DNA from: Promethearchaeota archaeon
GTDB taxonomy: Archaea; Asgardarchaeota; Lokiarchaeia; Sigynarchaeales; MK-D1
Length of the DNA: 13,760 bases
Direction: 5' to 3'
NCBI GenBank assembly: GCA_016839865.1
Contig: JAEOTN010000485.1
Location: 1 to 13,760, forward strand
Of this stretch, positions 1 through 7,684 are shown in pieces. The notes beneath the pieces are model-generated. The model was not told the DNA's origin and did no database searches. It was given only the letters and a program-made list of their open reading frames with translations. The first letter of the stretch is position 1. Every line of letters starts with the position of its first letter. The position numbers and the translations under genes are program-made.

Positions 1-34
1 CGTATACCCGATATTAGATGAAAAATGTCTAAAT

Positions 35-1915
35 TTGCTGAACCAGCTCAACCAAAATAACAAAATTTCGAAGAAAAGAAAACAACGTGTGGATTCCATT
101 ATTTTTCCCTTTGCATCTACACGCCCTCATCAAGCAGATATCATACAAAATACAGAACAACTTCTTAAAAATAAAGGGAGAATGTTACTCTCTGCTCCTT
201 CTGGTTTGGGAAAAACGGTTGGAACGCTTTATCCCGCATTGAAATTTACCATTGGTGAAGGTAAACGATTATTTGTGGTTACATCAAAAACCACCCAGCA
301 AAAGATGTATGAAGATACCTTGCGGTTGTTTGCTAAGAAAAAGGGAAAATTCAATGCCATAATTTTGACTGCAAAGGAGAAAACGTGTTTAAACTCTACA
401 TATGCTTGTGATCCTAATTATTGTTCATATGCACAATCTGTTCCGGATGATTATGAATCAATAATTAAGTCCATCATGAAGAACAAAGTTTTAACATCAA
501 GATATCTGAAAAAAAAGGCTGAAGAACATAAAGTCTGTCCATTTGAACTTGGTTTGGATTGCTCCTTATATTGCGATGTGATAGTAGGGGATTATAATTA
601 TGTATTTAGTCCCATTATTAAATTACAGCGATTTTTTAAAGGAAAATATAACGATTGCATATGTATAATAGACGAAGCTCATAATTTACCAGATCGAGCA
701 AGAGAGTATTATTCTCCTGAATTAACTACTGAACTGGTTGAAGAATGTATTGATTATATCCATAATCAAGCAGTTTCCTCGAATTTGAAGAATGCTATTT
801 TATCAGAGCTTAAGGAGCTTCAAAATCATATAAAAAACATTATCCAATCTCTACCAGATTCAAATATACGTGTTTCTACGATATCACTCGATCGAGCATA
901 TTTTACTGATAGTCTTGCTAAATTCGAGGATTTGGTGTTATCCTATGTAGGATATTTCATGCAACATTACGAAATGGAACCGATGATGGGAGATTTATTC
1001 GTTATATTCGTGAAGCATTTTCATTTCTTCCATCAAATCCTAGAGCAATCTGATAAGGATGAATTTGAACGCCTCGTGTACCCTAAAGAGGATAAAATCA
1101 AAATTACATGCAAATCTGCTGCAAATTTTATAGAAAAACAGATGAAAGGATTCTTTTCGGTCCTATGCCAGTCTGCAACTTTACAACCTGTGGGATATTA
1201 CAGAGCTATGTTGGGATTACCTGATTCTACTGAAATATTTCAATATAATAGCCCTTTTCCTAAAGAAAATAGATTATACTTAGACTATCCCTATGTTTCG
1301 ACTCGATTTAAAGACCGGGATGCATCTTACAAAAAGATTGCTGAACTCATTCAAGAAACTATTTCACATGAGATTGGTAATTATTTAGCCTTTTTTCCCA
1401 GTTTTGCTTATCTACACAAGGTTTTGAATGAATTACATGAATTAGAAATATCAAACGAAATCATTGTTCAAACCAGAGGGATGAGTGAAAAGGCTAGAAA
1501 ACGAGTACTGTCACAATTGCGTTCCCAGATGAATCCTACACTATTAATTGGAGTTCATGGGGGTATATTTAGTGAGGGTGTCGATTATTTTGGGGGAATG
1601 GCTATTGGAGCATTCATTATTAGTCCTGGATTACCTCAGTATTGTACCGAACAGGAATTAATTAAAAATTATTTTCAAAAATACTATTATCGGGGATTTG
1701 AATTTGCATATAGGAATCCTGGAATGACACGAGTTATCCAAGCAGCAGGTAGGATTTTCCGTTCTGAAACGGATAAAGGTTTCATTATACTGGTAGGACA
1801 AAGATTTCATACCAATTACTATCGCTCTGTATTGCCAAAGGATTGGGATATTGAAACTCCCGAAGATGTTGCTCTACGTGTAAAAGCTTTTTGGGGAAAT
1901 GGCGCTGAGGGATAA
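35..1915 (+). CDS. XPD/DinG-family Fe-S superfamily 2 DNA helicase, possibly 5'-partial
   Basis: ATP-dependent 5'-3' DNA helicase of the Rad3/XPD/DinG type, probably acting in DNA repair. Numbering from TTG 35: Q-motif-like FPF..RPHQ at 24-33, Walker A SAPSGLGKT at 53-61, DEAH at 213-216, motif III-like QSATL near 380, motif V GVHGGIFSEGVDYFGG and motif VI QAAGRIFRSE in the C-terminal third. Between motifs I and II lie six cysteines (118, 125, 130, 168, 176, 180). Cys118, 125, 130 and 168 (in CPF) match the spacing style of the XPD 4Fe-4S domain; Cys176 and 180 make the exact quartet uncertain. Length of about 600 aa is normal. The start is unclear: TTG 35 has no visible SD, the frame stays open to base 2, and GTG 89 would begin the protein just before the FPF motif. 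So the gene may start upstream of the window. Family call is secure; specific orthology is not. Confidence 0.9.
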   Translation: MLNQLNQNNKISKKRKQRVDSIIFPFASTRPHQADIIQNTEQLLKNKGRMLLSAPSGLGKTVGTLYPALKFTIGEGKRLFVVTSKTTQQKMYEDTLRLFAKKKGKFNAIILTAKEKTCLNSTYACDPNYCSYAQSVPDDYESIIKSIMKNKVLTSRYLKKKAEEHKVCPFELGLDCSLYCDVIVGDYNYVFSPIIKLQRFFKGKYNDCICIIDEAHNLPDRAREYYSPELTTELVEECIDYIHNQAVSSNLKNAILSELKELQNHIKNIIQSLPDSNIRVSTISLDRAYFTDSLAKFEDLVLSYVGYFMQHYEMEPMMGDLFVIFVKHFHFFHQILEQSDKDEFERLVYPKEDKIKITCKSAANFIEKQMKGFFSVLCQSATLQPVGYYRAMLGLPDSTEIFQYNSPFPKENRLYLDYPYVSTRFKDRDASYKKIAELIQETISHEIGNYLAFFPSFAYLHKVLNELHELEISNEIIVQTRGMSEKARKRVLSQLRSQMNPTLLIGVHGGIFSEGVDYFGGMAIGAFIISPGLPQYCTEQELIKNYFQKYYYRGFEFAYRNPGMTRVIQAAGRIFRSETDKGFIILVGQRFHTNYYRSVLPKDWDIETPEDVALRVKAFWGNGAEG

Positions 1916-1925
1916 TTTAAAAATA
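1916..1925 (+). promoter_or_regulatory. TATA box for the phosphodiesterase gene
   Basis: TTTAAAAATA starts right after the helicase stop codon. It is centred about 27 nt before ATG 1948, the spacing expected if transcription starts at the start codon (leaderless mRNA). No SD precedes that ATG, which fits. Confidence 0.55.
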
Positions 1926-1947
1926 GAAATCTACAATCCTAAGTTGT

Positions 1948-3486
1948 ATGTCTAGATTAGCGAAACATGTGATACTTCTTATTGCTGATGATGTTAGTGG
2001 TCGATTGTTCTCACAACTTTACACTGAGGGAAAATTGCCTAATTTAAAAAAACTAGGTGATTCAGGACTATTTACAGATAAATGTGTTACTACTTACCCC
2101 TCGATTACTGTGCCTACTCAACCTAATATTATGACAGGTGCTTATAGTGGATATTATCCGAAATCTGGAAGTGGAATTCCAGTGTATCATTGGTTTGATC
2201 GGGAAGCAAATCCTCCTCGGTTTCATTATTACACTGCTTTACATGCATTAAAACAGACTCACCATATAGGAGAAAATGTAAAAACGCTATTCGAGCAAGT
2301 AGGAGAGGGTAATTCCTATTCTTTAGTTCAATATTGTGCACGAGGTGTTTCCAAAGTTTTTCCCCCTAATAAGCTGATTGCTTCACTTTTCTTATTGACA
2401 GTCGTACTTTGGGCGAAAAAACCTGAAGATTCCCATAAAATTGTGACAAAACGACTCATTGATGTGTATAAACATCCTCGGCGATATTTTGGTAATAAAA
2501 ATAAACCTATCGCTACGACTGCTTTGTATTTTTTGACCGATAATCTTATGCATGCATTGGGATTCGACTCCGATCGATACCTACAAGCCGTAATAGACTT
2601 GGATGATGAGGTTGGAAAACTTGTAACCGCCTTGAAATCATTAGGAATTTTTGAAGATACCATTATCGCATTTACCAGTGATCATGGGAATTATAAAGGA
2701 GAAATGGCAAAAGATCTCGAACCATTTTTCGAGGAGAAAGGATTAGTCCCATTCAGTATGAAAACTGGGAAAGGTGATTTTGATTGTTCCTTCGGATCAG
2801 TTGGTTTCTTTAATTTTCCGGGTACAAATAAATCATGGAAAACTCATCCTACTTTAGAAGAAATGATGAATTTTAAACCCAAGAATGCTGATTCTGAGAT
2901 AAATCTAATCGATATGATGTTTGAAATTGATGGGGTCAAGTTTGTTTACTATCGTTCTGAAGATAACACACCAACTAAAGGTACTATTAATATCCGAATG
3001 AAAGATGCTGACGGAATAATTCATTATGCTCAAGTTGATTATGAAGGTGAGACAACGAAATATTCTTTTACAGATGTAGATGTGTATGGGTATTCTGGTG
3101 ATCCCACAGCAAAAAAGATGGTGGATGGAAACTATCATACAATTGAGGAATGGTTGGAACACACCTATCATGTAGATTTTCCTATGGTTCCAGATCAAAT
3201 AGTTAGATATTTCATCAATCCTCGATCATGTGATGTAATGGTTTCTACTGTTGGAAAGATATGCTATAATTATGAACACGGAAAAACAGCTAATGCCAAC
3301 GTATATTCCCACGATATAGGATTACGGGATTCTATGTATGTTCCTTTAGTAATTGGAGGGGGTTCTGGAATATTGACTCCAAAGATACTTGAGTATTGTA
3401 AAACCACCGATATCGTACCTACGCTAGTCAAGTTGCTAGGCAAGGAACCACATTCAAGTGTGAAAGGAAAAAGTCTTGCGGAATAG
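1948..3486 (+). CDS. Alkaline phosphatase superfamily phosphodiesterase (NPP-like)
   Basis: Metal-dependent phosphoesterase of the nucleotide pyrophosphatase/phosphodiesterase or sulfatase-like fold, 512 aa. Visible motifs: metal-binding Asp in LLIADDVSG (11-18); the nucleophile region TYPSITVPTQPNIMTG (49-64), where Thr54 is the likely nucleophile, as in NPP enzymes (FPS.T.P....TG); a metal-site Asp in IDLDDEVGKL (216-225); SDHG with Asp245 and His246; and a late SHDIG with His455 followed by the typical YVPLVIGG and DIVPTLVKLLG blocks. No signal peptide is seen, so a cytoplasmic enzyme is likely. A large insertion (about 255-430) separates the last two metal motifs. There is no C/S-x-P-x-R signature, so it is not a formylglycine sulfatase. 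Substrate unknown. It follows the helicase by 32 nt but has its own TATA box, so co-transcription is not required. Confidence 0.85.
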   Translation: MSRLAKHVILLIADDVSGRLFSQLYTEGKLPNLKKLGDSGLFTDKCVTTYPSITVPTQPNIMTGAYSGYYPKSGSGIPVYHWFDREANPPRFHYYTALHALKQTHHIGENVKTLFEQVGEGNSYSLVQYCARGVSKVFPPNKLIASLFLLTVVLWAKKPEDSHKIVTKRLIDVYKHPRRYFGNKNKPIATTALYFLTDNLMHALGFDSDRYLQAVIDLDDEVGKLVTALKSLGIFEDTIIAFTSDHGNYKGEMAKDLEPFFEEKGLVPFSMKTGKGDFDCSFGSVGFFNFPGTNKSWKTHPTLEEMMNFKPKNADSEINLIDMMFEIDGVKFVYYRSEDNTPTKGTINIRMKDADGIIHYAQVDYEGETTKYSFTDVDVYGYSGDPTAKKMVDGNYHTIEEWLEHTYHVDFPMVPDQIVRYFINPRSCDVMVSTVGKICYNYEHGKTANANVYSHDIGLRDSMYVPLVIGGGSGILTPKILEYCKTTDIVPTLVKLLGKEPHSSVKGKSLAE

Positions 3487-3497
3487 TGTTGGTTTCC

Positions 3498-3510
3498 TTT
3501 TTTCTATTTT
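3498..3510 (+). terminator. Oligo-T terminator after the phosphodiesterase gene
   Basis: A T6 run followed by C and TATTTT, 12 nt past the stop codon. This is the T-rich type used for intrinsic termination in archaea. No strong hairpin precedes it. Confidence 0.45.
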
Positions 3511-3544
3511 CATTCTTATATTCCAAAAAAAACTAGAACTAGGG

Positions 3545-3553
3545 TTTTAAATT
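3545..3553 (+). promoter_or_regulatory. TATA box for the fwdD-fwdB-fmdE operon
   Basis: TTTTAAATT lies about 47 nt before GTG 3596. A transcription start about 26 nt downstream would leave a leader of roughly 20 nt that still includes the SD at 3586-3591. Confidence 0.5.
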
Positions 3554-3585
3554 CACGCACGCTTGAATAGGAATTGTAGATATAA

Positions 3586-3591
3586 GTGATC
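3586..3591 (+). promoter_or_regulatory. Ribosome binding site for the GTG start of the FwdD-like gene
   Basis: GTGATC matches the tail of the archaeal SD GGAGGTGATC and ends 4 nt before GTG 3596. With the match to the FwdD N-terminus, it supports GTG as the start. Confidence 0.4.
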
Positions 3592-3595
3592 CAGT

Positions 3596-4006
3596 GTGTC
3601 GAAAATCAAACTTAAACTAACTAGTGGAGCTACCGTAGACCAAGGAGTTATAATCAAAGGCGGTGGTAAGGAGTTACCAGTGTACACACGAAATGCTGGA
3701 ATTATTTTCCTTGATCCCGATGATTTAAAAAAACTAAATTTAATTCCAATGGCTGTTGTGAAAGTAACCAGCGTAATGAATGAAGTATTGGTTTATGCAC
3801 AAATATCTCCAGACGCACCCCATCCTGGAATAGCATTTATGCCAAGGGGTCCATGGGTGAATACACTTATTATCCCAGAAACACATAGTTCGGGAGCACC
3901 GATGTATAAGAACACTGAAATCTGGGTAGAACCGGTGACATCTAATGAAAAACCTATGAATATGCCGGAATTGATGAAACATTACTATCTTTCTAAGGAG
4001 GATTAA
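3596..4006 (+). CDS. fwdD: Formylmethanofuran dehydrogenase subunit D-like (molybdopterin dinucleotide-binding domain)
   Basis: A 136-aa protein matching the stand-alone molybdopterin-dinucleotide-binding subunit of tungsten/molybdenum formylmethanofuran dehydrogenase, which caps the pterin cofactor held by subunit B. Seen in the sequence: TSGATVDQG near the N-terminus, then YTRNAGIIFLDPDDLKKL, VVKVTS, and the family block HPGIAFMPRGPWVN with the following PE.HSSGAP.YK. Those residues correspond to the double-psi barrel and cofactor loop of the family. Length is normal for FwdD. Start is GTG. It is the first gene of an operon: the FwdB-like gene begins 2 nt after this stop. In many molybdoenzymes this domain is fused to the C-terminus of the catalytic chain; the separation here is the FwdB/FwdD arrangement. 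Subunits A, C, F and G are not in the window. Confidence 0.87.
   Translation: MSKIKLKLTSGATVDQGVIIKGGGKELPVYTRNAGIIFLDPDDLKKLNLIPMAVVKVTSVMNEVLVYAQISPDAPHPGIAFMPRGPWVNTLIIPETHSSGAPMYKNTEIWVEPVTSNEKPMNMPELMKHYYLSKED
3995..4001 (+). promoter_or_regulatory. Strong ribosome binding site setting the TTG start of the FwdB-like gene
   Basis: AAGGAGG lies 7 nt before TTG 4009, inside the last codons of the upstream gene. It supports the unusual TTG start and translational coupling. Confidence 0.75.
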
Positions 4007-4008
4007 TC

Positions 4009-5328
4009 TTGGGTACTGAACTGATCAAAAATGTTGTTTGTCCCTTCTGTGGATCGAATTGTGACGACATTGAAGTTGAAGTTGAGAATAATAAAATCAA
4101 AAGCGTTTACAATGCATGTTCAGTAGGAACAGCAAATTTCATTCCTGTACCTGGTGCTAGACGATTCACATCACCATTATGGCGAGAATTAAAAACTGAG
4201 GATTTTAAGGAAATTTCATGGGAAGATGCGTTAGAAAAAGCAGCAGATATAATGGTGGGTAAATCTAGACCATTATGGTTTGGATGGAGCGAAACTAGCA
4301 TAGACGCGATACGCGAGGGAGTCAAACTAGCAGAATTAACCAAAGGAATCATCGACGGTCAAGTTACCCATTGTCATGGTCCTACGATACAAGCAATTCA
4401 GATGGTGGGATATCCCAGTTGTACTCTTGGAGAGATAAAAAATCGAGCAGATACAATTATCTACTGGGGCTGTAATCCCCTTAACGCACACCCAAGACAC
4501 ATGAGTCGTTATACGGCATTTACTCGTGGATTTTTCCGGGAAGATGGAAGAGTAGATCGAACGATAATTGTCGTAGATCCACGACAATCAGATACTGCAA
4601 AAGTTGCAGATCAATATTATCAAATAAAGTTGGGAAAAGATTATGAAGTGTTTCAAGCACTTCGAGCCTTAGTTAATGGTAATTCAATCGAACCAAAAAG
4701 TGTTGGAGGTATCAAGAAAGGAAAACTCAAGAAACTTGCAGAACAGATGAAAGCTGCAAAATTTGGAGTAGTTTTCTTTGGTTTAGGCCTTACGCATTCA
4801 ATTGGGAAATCTCAGAACGTTGCTGCGGCGATTCAACTTGTTCAACTATTAAATAATATGAGTAAATGGTCTATTATGCCATTACGAGGCCATTACAATG
4901 TTACAGGACTAAATATGGTCCTCAGTTGGCAAACAGGATATCCATATGCAGTAGATTTCTCTCGTGGGTATCCACGATACAATGTTGGAGAGTATAGTAC
5001 CGTGGAAATGCTGCAACGTGGGCAAATTGATGCTATGTTTTCGATTGCTGCAGATCCAGGAGCCCACTTACCTCAAAAATGCGTTGAACATATGGCTAAA
5101 ATACCTTTAATTGCTTGTGACCTGCATCCTACTCCCACTACAGAATTAGCAAATTTGGTCTTACCTGGAACTCATGATGGTATTGAAGCAGAAGCGAGTT
5201 CCTATCGAATGGATGCCGTTCCCATCCATATGAAGAAGGTTATCGATCCTCCAAAAGGATGCATGCCCTCTAATGCTTATTGGTTAGATAAACTAGTAAA
5301 AATTATAGAAAATCGGATTCAAGAGTAA
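4009..5328 (+). CDS. fwdB: Formylmethanofuran dehydrogenase subunit B-like molybdo/tungstopterin oxidoreductase
   Basis: A 439-aa catalytic subunit of the Mo/W-bis-pterin enzyme that in methanogens interconverts CO2 and formate before transfer to methanofuran. The N-terminal 4Fe-4S motif is complete: Cys11, Cys14, Cys18 and Cys37. The metal-ligating cysteine is visible as Cys122 in VTHCHGPTIQA, matching the CHGP block of FwdB/FmdB. It is a cysteine codon (TGT), not TGA, so no selenocysteine is required. Later blocks include WGCNPLNAHPRH (pterin binding), VVDPRQSDTA, a glycine-rich GLGLTHSIG and DLHPTPTTELANLVLPG. Length is standard for FwdB, lacking the C-terminal cofactor domain that the gene upstream supplies. 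TTG start with a good SD; stop is 1 nt before the next ATG. Partner subunits A (amidohydrolase) and C (formyltransferase scaffold) are absent here, so a formate-dehydrogenase-like role is an open alternative. Confidence 0.9.
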   Translation: MGTELIKNVVCPFCGSNCDDIEVEVENNKIKSVYNACSVGTANFIPVPGARRFTSPLWRELKTEDFKEISWEDALEKAADIMVGKSRPLWFGWSETSIDAIREGVKLAELTKGIIDGQVTHCHGPTIQAIQMVGYPSCTLGEIKNRADTIIYWGCNPLNAHPRHMSRYTAFTRGFFREDGRVDRTIIVVDPRQSDTAKVADQYYQIKLGKDYEVFQALRALVNGNSIEPKSVGGIKKGKLKKLAEQMKAAKFGVVFFGLGLTHSIGKSQNVAAAIQLVQLLNNMSKWSIMPLRGHYNVTGLNMVLSWQTGYPYAVDFSRGYPRYNVGEYSTVEMLQRGQIDAMFSIAADPGAHLPQKCVEHMAKIPLIACDLHPTPTTELANLVLPGTHDGIEAEASSYRMDAVPIHMKKVIDPPKGCMPSNAYWLDKLVKIIENRIQE

Positions 5329-5329
5329 A

Positions 5330-5938
5330 ATGATCACTATATCGGAAATGCGGAAAAAAATCCCTGAAATTATTATCAAAACGGCGGAAGATATTCATGG
5401 TCATATGAGTCCAGGCTTGATGACGGGCTTTAAAATGATCTTATTTGGTCTAGATCAGATTTCGATAACTCCAAAGGATAAAGTCATAATTATATCTGAA
5501 AGTGTGCGATGTTTGCAGGATGCTGCATTTTGCATTAGTTCATTTCTGATTCAAGAAAATAAATGGCGAGTATATCCTAAAACTTATGATGTAGGTAAAA
5601 TTTCCATACAGATACATAAAAACTACGATAGACACTCAGGAAATGGAGAGTTATTACGAGTAGTAATTGATCCTGACAAAGTAAAATCCTACACCCTTTT
5701 CTACAATTGGTTATACCAAATGGAGAAGAAAAAAGCACCGTTGGAGGAATTATTGAACGATATCAATCGAGCACCAGATGAAGAAATTTTCAAGGTTCTC
5801 CCTTTTTCTGGAAAAATGACAGATTTATGCCATATGATGAATAAAAAATTAATTAAATGTCCAAAATGTGGAGAACAAACAGAAAAAGCGACATTTGTTG
5901 GGGAAATATGTAGAATTTGTGCTTATTTTGAGGATTAG
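5330..5938 (+). CDS. Divergent FmdE-like protein with C-terminal zinc ribbon
   Basis: A 202-aa protein resembling FmdE, the metal-binding protein often encoded with formylmethanofuran dehydrogenase and of unclear role. The N-terminus has IHGHMSPGL at about 22-30, matching the FmdE hallmark HGH.CPG, but with Ser where the family has Cys. A second cysteine region reads VRCLQDAAFC. The middle is poorly conserved by eye. The C-terminus carries a treble-clef/zinc-ribbon style pair, CPKCGEQ and CRIC, as in longer FmdE proteins. ATG starts 1 nt after the FwdB-like stop, so this is the third gene of the operon and likely works with the pterin enzyme. The Cys-to-Ser change suggests altered metal or substrate binding in the core domain. 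Family assignment is moderate; function not known. Confidence 0.7.
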   Translation: MITISEMRKKIPEIIIKTAEDIHGHMSPGLMTGFKMILFGLDQISITPKDKVIIISESVRCLQDAAFCISSFLIQENKWRVYPKTYDVGKISIQIHKNYDRHSGNGELLRVVIDPDKVKSYTLFYNWLYQMEKKKAPLEELLNDINRAPDEEIFKVLPFSGKMTDLCHMMNKKLIKCPKCGEQTEKATFVGEICRICAYFED

Positions 5939-5942
5939 TTAT

Positions 5943-6479
5943 TTATTCTTCTATCTCTTCATCTGAGCTAAGAACTTCTTCTAATCGCTTTCGGATTGCC
6001 TGCACTTCATTTTTGTAAAGTTCATTCTGTTTAGATAAGAGTTTGTATACCTTATCGTTGAAGTTTCCGTCTTCTTCGTAGATTTCCTTGAATGTGTCAA
6101 CCATTTTTGAATTATAATACAGATAAGTATTTTTTATTAGAATAATCATACCCGATGTTTTTTCATCCTTCAACAGATCATGGAGCTGCCGTCGAATAGT
6201 TACTAACTCGGAATGCAATGCACGAGCAATAGAAATATCATCTATACGTTTATTCGATTCTAAGAAAGTCCTGAAATTTCTTAGTTGCAGTTGTGATAAA
6301 ATGATTTGCAAAGTGAGTCCTACAATGGTTAAAACTAAAATTACAATTGCGACTATTCTTCCAGCTCCTCCTCTATCAGATAAAAAGAAGACTAGTAATA
6401 CGATAGCCATTGTTATAATAAACCAAGATTTCTTAAGAAACTGCCATATCCGTTTTAAAGTATCCATAAATCTATTCAT
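5943..6479 (-). CDS. Two-TM membrane protein with charged cytoplasmic tail, unknown function
   Basis: A 178-aa protein I do not recognise. A short basic N-terminus is followed by two hydrophobic segments at about 18-34 and 41-63, separated by a tight SDRGGAGR turn. The rest (about 70-178) is highly charged and probably helical, with possible coiled-coil stretches at 75-105 and 140-175, ending in an acidic tail DEEIEE. The topology suggests a membrane hairpin with the tail in the cytoplasm. The gene converges on the FmdE-like gene with only 4 nt between stop codons. Start ATG 6479. TATA-like elements lie upstream on this strand: CTTAAAACC near 6493-6500 and a stronger AT stretch near 6530-6541. 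Coding status is supported by length, the clean TM pattern and lack of an overlapping alternative. Confidence 0.75.
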   Translation of the reverse strand: MNRFMDTLKRIWQFLKKSWFIITMAIVLLVFFLSDRGGAGRIVAIVILVLTIVGLTLQIILSQLQLRNFRTFLESNKRIDDISIARALHSELVTIRRQLHDLLKDEKTSGMIILIKNTYLYYNSKMVDTFKEIYEEDGNFNDKVYKLLSKQNELYKNEVQAIRKRLEEVLSSDEEIEE

Positions 6480-6581
6480 AGTTATCAGTTAGGTTTTAAG
6501 TGAAGTATACCCGAGACAATATGTGATTCCTATAAAATTTTACTTGTTGTAGGAGTGTGTTTCTGGGTCTTCAACAAAACT

Positions 6582-6590
6582 CTTTTTAAA
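6582..6590 (+). promoter_or_regulatory. TATA box for the alpha/beta hydrolase gene
   Basis: CTTTTTAAA is centred about 26 nt before ATG 6612, implying a leaderless transcript. The stretch between it and the start contains ATCTACAAT, which also occurs upstream of ATG 1948. Confidence 0.55.
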
Positions 6591-6611
6591 GTTTCTAATC
6601 TACAATAGAAC

Positions 6612-7520
6612 ATGGAATCGACTACTTTTACGTACAAATCACATGATGAAAAGGATATTTTTGTGTATAAATGGTCACCTGCAGGAACTCCAAAAGCAAC
6701 AATGTTGGTAATTCATGGACTTGCAGAACATGCAATGAGATATGAGAAATTTGCAGAAAAGGCAACAGAAGCTGGATACCTTCTTTATGCTCTAGATTGG
6801 AGAGGTCATGGAAAAACTGCAGGCTCTGCTTCTGAATTAGGTGTGATTGATAATGATGGTTGGAATTTTGTGGTGAATGATCTCCATTTGCTCGGAAAGA
6901 AAATCCAGACCGAACATCCCAATTTGCCATTTTTTATATTTGGTCATAGTATTGGTGCAGAATTAACTCAAGATTATATCATACGCTGGGGATCAGAGCC
7001 AAAAGCAGTGATGTTAAGTGGTCCACAATCTCAACAACCCGGTTATCTGCTCTTACTTGGTGAGATGTTAGGAAAATCTGAAATAAAAAAATTAGGTCCC
7101 AGAACTCCCAGTAAAACCTTTCAGAAAATGTCCTATGACAAATTCAATCGAGCATTTAGACCAAATATCACTACCAGCGATTGGATAACATCCGATGTAG
7201 CGGAAGCAAAAATAGTCGCAGATGATAACTTATGTGGATGGGCTCCATCTACACAATTATCCGTTGAATTGATGCGTGGTTTCAAGAGAATTCATAAAAA
7301 ATCAAATCGTCAACTAATTCCAAAAAGCCTCCCAATAAGAATCATTTATGGAGGAGCTGACGTTTCTTGTGGCGGAAAGACACTAATAAAGAAATATTAC
7401 GCATTGGGATTAAAAGTAGACTCAAAATCCTATCCTGGAAAACGACATGAGCTATTACATGAAACAAATCGGAAAGAAGTAATGCAAGAAATTATTGACT
7501 GGTTTGATTCCCAGTTATAA
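6612..7520 (+). CDS. Alpha/beta hydrolase, monoacylglycerol lipase/lysophospholipase-like
   Basis: A 302-aa serine hydrolase of the Hydrolase_4 (serine aminopeptidase S33 / monoacylglycerol lipase) group. Seen in the sequence: oxyanion-hole segment VIHGLAEHAMRY (33-44), the DWRGHGKT strand-turn typical of this group (62-69), nucleophile elbow FGHSIGAE with Ser113, likely acid Asp250 in YGGADVS and catalytic His279 in GKRHELLHE. The triad is complete and length is normal. No signal peptide, so cytoplasmic or peripheral at the membrane. Likely substrate is a glycerol ester or other lipid ester, but substrate cannot be read from sequence. In archaea with ether lipids, the role may be detoxification or catabolism of imported lipids. 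Transcribed alone: own TATA box and a T9 run after the stop. Confidence 0.88.
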   Translation: MESTTFTYKSHDEKDIFVYKWSPAGTPKATMLVIHGLAEHAMRYEKFAEKATEAGYLLYALDWRGHGKTAGSASELGVIDNDGWNFVVNDLHLLGKKIQTEHPNLPFFIFGHSIGAELTQDYIIRWGSEPKAVMLSGPQSQQPGYLLLLGEMLGKSEIKKLGPRTPSKTFQKMSYDKFNRAFRPNITTSDWITSDVAEAKIVADDNLCGWAPSTQLSVELMRGFKRIHKKSNRQLIPKSLPIRIIYGGADVSCGGKTLIKKYYALGLKVDSKSYPGKRHELLHETNRKEVMQEIIDWFDSQL

Positions 7521-7529
7521 TTTTTTTTT
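7521..7529 (+). terminator. Oligo-T terminator after the hydrolase gene
   Basis: Nine T residues follow the stop codon directly, consistent with archaeal oligo-T termination. Confidence 0.55.
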
Positions 7530-7531
7530 AA

Positions 7532-7654
7532 TTATGTGTAGTTTTGAATTAGGGTAACAATTCCCCAAATAATTAGAGCGCTAACTCCTAAAACAAGTAT
7601 TCCAAGCATAATGACACCAAAAATATTGAATTTACGAAGTTTTTCCTTTGGCAT
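7532..7654 (-). CDS. Micro-membrane protein, 40 aa, single TM (paralogue of 7685-7792)
   Basis: A 40-codon reading frame in otherwise empty DNA. The peptide has a basic, Met-started N-terminus (MPKEKLRKFN), then about 24 hydrophobic residues (GVIMLGILVLGVS and onward through ALIIWGIVTLI) and a short polar end QNYT. That is a classic small bitopic membrane protein with Lys/Arg on the cytoplasmic side. It aligns without large gaps to the 35-aa peptide encoded just upstream on the same strand: both share K-L-(R)-K then F, and IM.G..VLG.S at the TM core. A TATA-like ATTTTAAA (7678-7685) sits about 27 nt upstream, the leaderless spacing seen elsewhere here. No known family recognised; not an obvious SecE, SecG or Sec61-beta. 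Coding status is inferred from composition, the paralogous neighbour and the promoter. Confidence 0.6.
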   Translation of the reverse strand: MPKEKLRKFNIFGVIMLGILVLGVSALIIWGIVTLIQNYT

Positions 7655-7684
7655 GTATGATGTTTGGAGATAAAAAATTTAAAA

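Noticed and set aside
2090..2140. Sulfatase active-site motif in the alkaline-phosphatase-fold protein as target of the radical SAM enzyme
   Set aside because: The region reads TYPSITVPTQPN; there is no C/S-x-P-x-R, so it cannot be a formylglycine sulfatase.
2129..3198. Minus-strand frames of 70-111 codons opposite the phosphodiesterase
   Set aside because: They are antisense shadows of a well-conserved coding region, with no motifs of their own.
1929..6606. Shared ATCTACAAT upstream of ATG 1948 and ATG 6612 as a regulatory motif
   Set aside because: The distance to TATA box and start differs between the two copies; two occurrences in AT-rich DNA are not enough.
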